The notes beneath the pieces are model-generated. The model made no database searches. It had not been told where the DNA came from and saw only the letters and a program-made list of their open reading frames with translations. The position numbers and the translations under genes are program-made. Below are positions 6,249 to 6,975 of a DNA stretch of 6,975 nt, in pieces. Position 1 is the stretch's first letter. Each line of letters opens with the position of its first letter. Location of the stretch: assembly GCA_002389265.1 (NCBI GenBank), contig DGOD01000380.1, forward strand, positions 1 through 6,975, read 5' to 3'. This DNA is from Gammaproteobacteria bacterium UBA4475 (GTDB lineage: Bacteria > Pseudomonadota > Gammaproteobacteria > Pseudomonadales > Azotimanducaceae).

Positions 6249-6325
6249 AGCGACTCGCAGACCTTGCAGACGTCACCCACGATCACTCAGGGCTCAATCC
6301 GCTATTACCTTGCGACCTACCCTAA
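6245..6325 (+). other. Short coupled frame after the FAH gene (26 codons), possible gene remnant
   Basis: The FAH stop TGA overlaps an ATG (ATGA at 6245-6248), the classic coupled-gene junction. It opens a 26-codon frame, MKRLADLADVTHDHSGLNPL..., ending at TAA 6323-6325. There is no separate Shine-Dalgarno site and no family I recognise. It may be the surviving start of a fifth operon gene lost by deletion, a small real peptide, or chance. The remaining spacer to 6372 shows no further gene and no convincing terminator hairpin. Confidence 0.2.
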
Positions 6326-6372
6326 CGTGAGTCCCGCGTTCTCGAACAAACCAAGGTATGCAAAACACACAA

Positions 6373-6975
6373 TTACAGGGGGATTAGCCAATTCGCTTTG
6401 GAGGAGACACCCGTGAGCTCTAATGACTCGCCACTCATCGCGTCGGCAAGAAGTCGCCCGCTACCCGCAGACATTGACCAACCCAGTTGGCCATGCCCGG
6501 CATTTATCCATAGGTTACTGACTGCCGCTACTCGGCCAATGTAGGGTGAGGTTGCGGGGGTTGCGGGTCTCAAGCCCGCCCATTGCTCCACATTTGCATA
6601 ATCTAGCGCATCACCACACATCCAATGTGCGAAATCAGTAATGACTTTTAAACGCCCACTCACAAGAGATTCGTCATCACCCGCAAATTCGGCGACCGAT
6701 GTTATCCGAAGCCGATTCCCGTAGCGGGCGTAGGAAACTAAATGATCCTCATCAATACCCGGATACTTGGGGACCTGATTTCCATTGAGTATGGGGAATG
6801 TCATGGAATAGCCTTTAACCGGATAAATGGGTAAGTAGATACCCAGAGGTTCCATCAGTGTGGTTGAAGCAAAGCCCGCGGTGAAGTATAGGAAGAATAA
6901 AGGACCTGTCGAGAGTAGATTTCCTCACTGTTGCTGTCAACTGAACTAGAGAAATTGGCGACATACCCGCCTGCA
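6373..6975 (-). pseudogene. DadA-like FAD-dependent D-amino acid dehydrogenase, frameshifted, partial
   Basis: The C-terminal part is well preserved on the minus strand: YFTAGFAST, LPIYPVKGYSMTFPI, YGNRLRITSVAEFAG, WAGLRPATP and NLWINAGHGQLGWSM, then SGRLLAD. These correspond to the E. coli DadA segments AYVMAFGSYST, IPVYPLKGYSLTIPI, RIRVGGMAEI, WTGLRPMTP and NLWLNTGHGTLGWTM. Reading upstream, that frame meets a stop at 6927-6925. A neighbouring frame, open from 6974, reads AGGYVANFSSSVDSNSEEIY, which fits the DadA stretch just before (AGVKFRFNTPVDQ...GEQIY). The protein therefore switches frame between about 6915 and 6886, with roughly a dozen bases fewer than in E. coli. Family enzymes oxidatively deaminate D-amino acids or related amines at the membrane. 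The FAD-binding N-terminus lies outside the window. A sequencing error is the alternative to a true pseudogene. It is convergent with the catabolic operon and probably not part of it. Confidence 0.72.

Noticed and set aside
1..6975. CRISPR array, tRNA or rRNA gene, phage or toxin-antitoxin system
   Set aside because: I found no regularly spaced repeats, RNA-gene signatures or proteins of those families on either strand.

Overview
The window looks like chromosomal DNA from a proteobacterium, most likely a gammaproteobacterium. The grounds are moderately GC-rich coding sequence, consistent Shine-Dalgarno sites, tight operon packing and proteobacterial protein families (AraC regulator with an arabinose-binding-type N-domain, DadA-type dehydrogenase, IS91-type transposase remnant). 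The exact lineage cannot be read from the sequence.

Layout. (1) The left edge, 1-337, is a scrap region. It holds the last 29 codons of an unidentified plus-strand gene (2-91), a short frame starting on that gene's stop codon, and on the minus strand a degenerate piece of an IS91-family transposase (about 101-232). (2) An intact AraC-family regulator lies on the minus strand (338-1351). (3) Divergent from it, after a ~100-nt shared control region, is a compact four-gene plus-strand operon: enoyl-CoA hydratase/isomerase (1453-2232), CaiB/BaiF family III CoA-transferase (2236-3546), coniferyl-aldehyde-dehydrogenase-type ALDH (3530-4993) and a fumarylacetoacetase-family hydrolase (4986-6248). 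Gaps are 3 nt or negative, so the genes are almost certainly co-transcribed and translationally coupled. (4) The right edge, 6249-6975, has a short spacer and then a minus-strand DadA-like FAD dehydrogenase that is frameshifted and appears to be a pseudogene running off the window.

How the genes may work together (inference). The ALDH would oxidise an aldehyde to a carboxylate, the CoA-transferase would move CoA onto that or another acid, the crotonase would hydrate, isomerise or cleave the acyl-CoA, and the FAH-family enzyme would hydrolyse a C-C bond in a 1,3-diketo-acid type intermediate. The AraC protein would sense a pathway compound. This reads as an inducible catabolic module for an aromatic, alicyclic or terpenoid-like carbon source. 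The substrate is not determined. The usual homogentisate partners of FAH (dioxygenase, maleylacetoacetate isomerase) are absent from the window, and the FAH homologue has a Tyr-to-Phe change in its substrate pocket. The intact cassette is bordered on both sides by broken genes, which suggests rearrangement or acquisition as a block.
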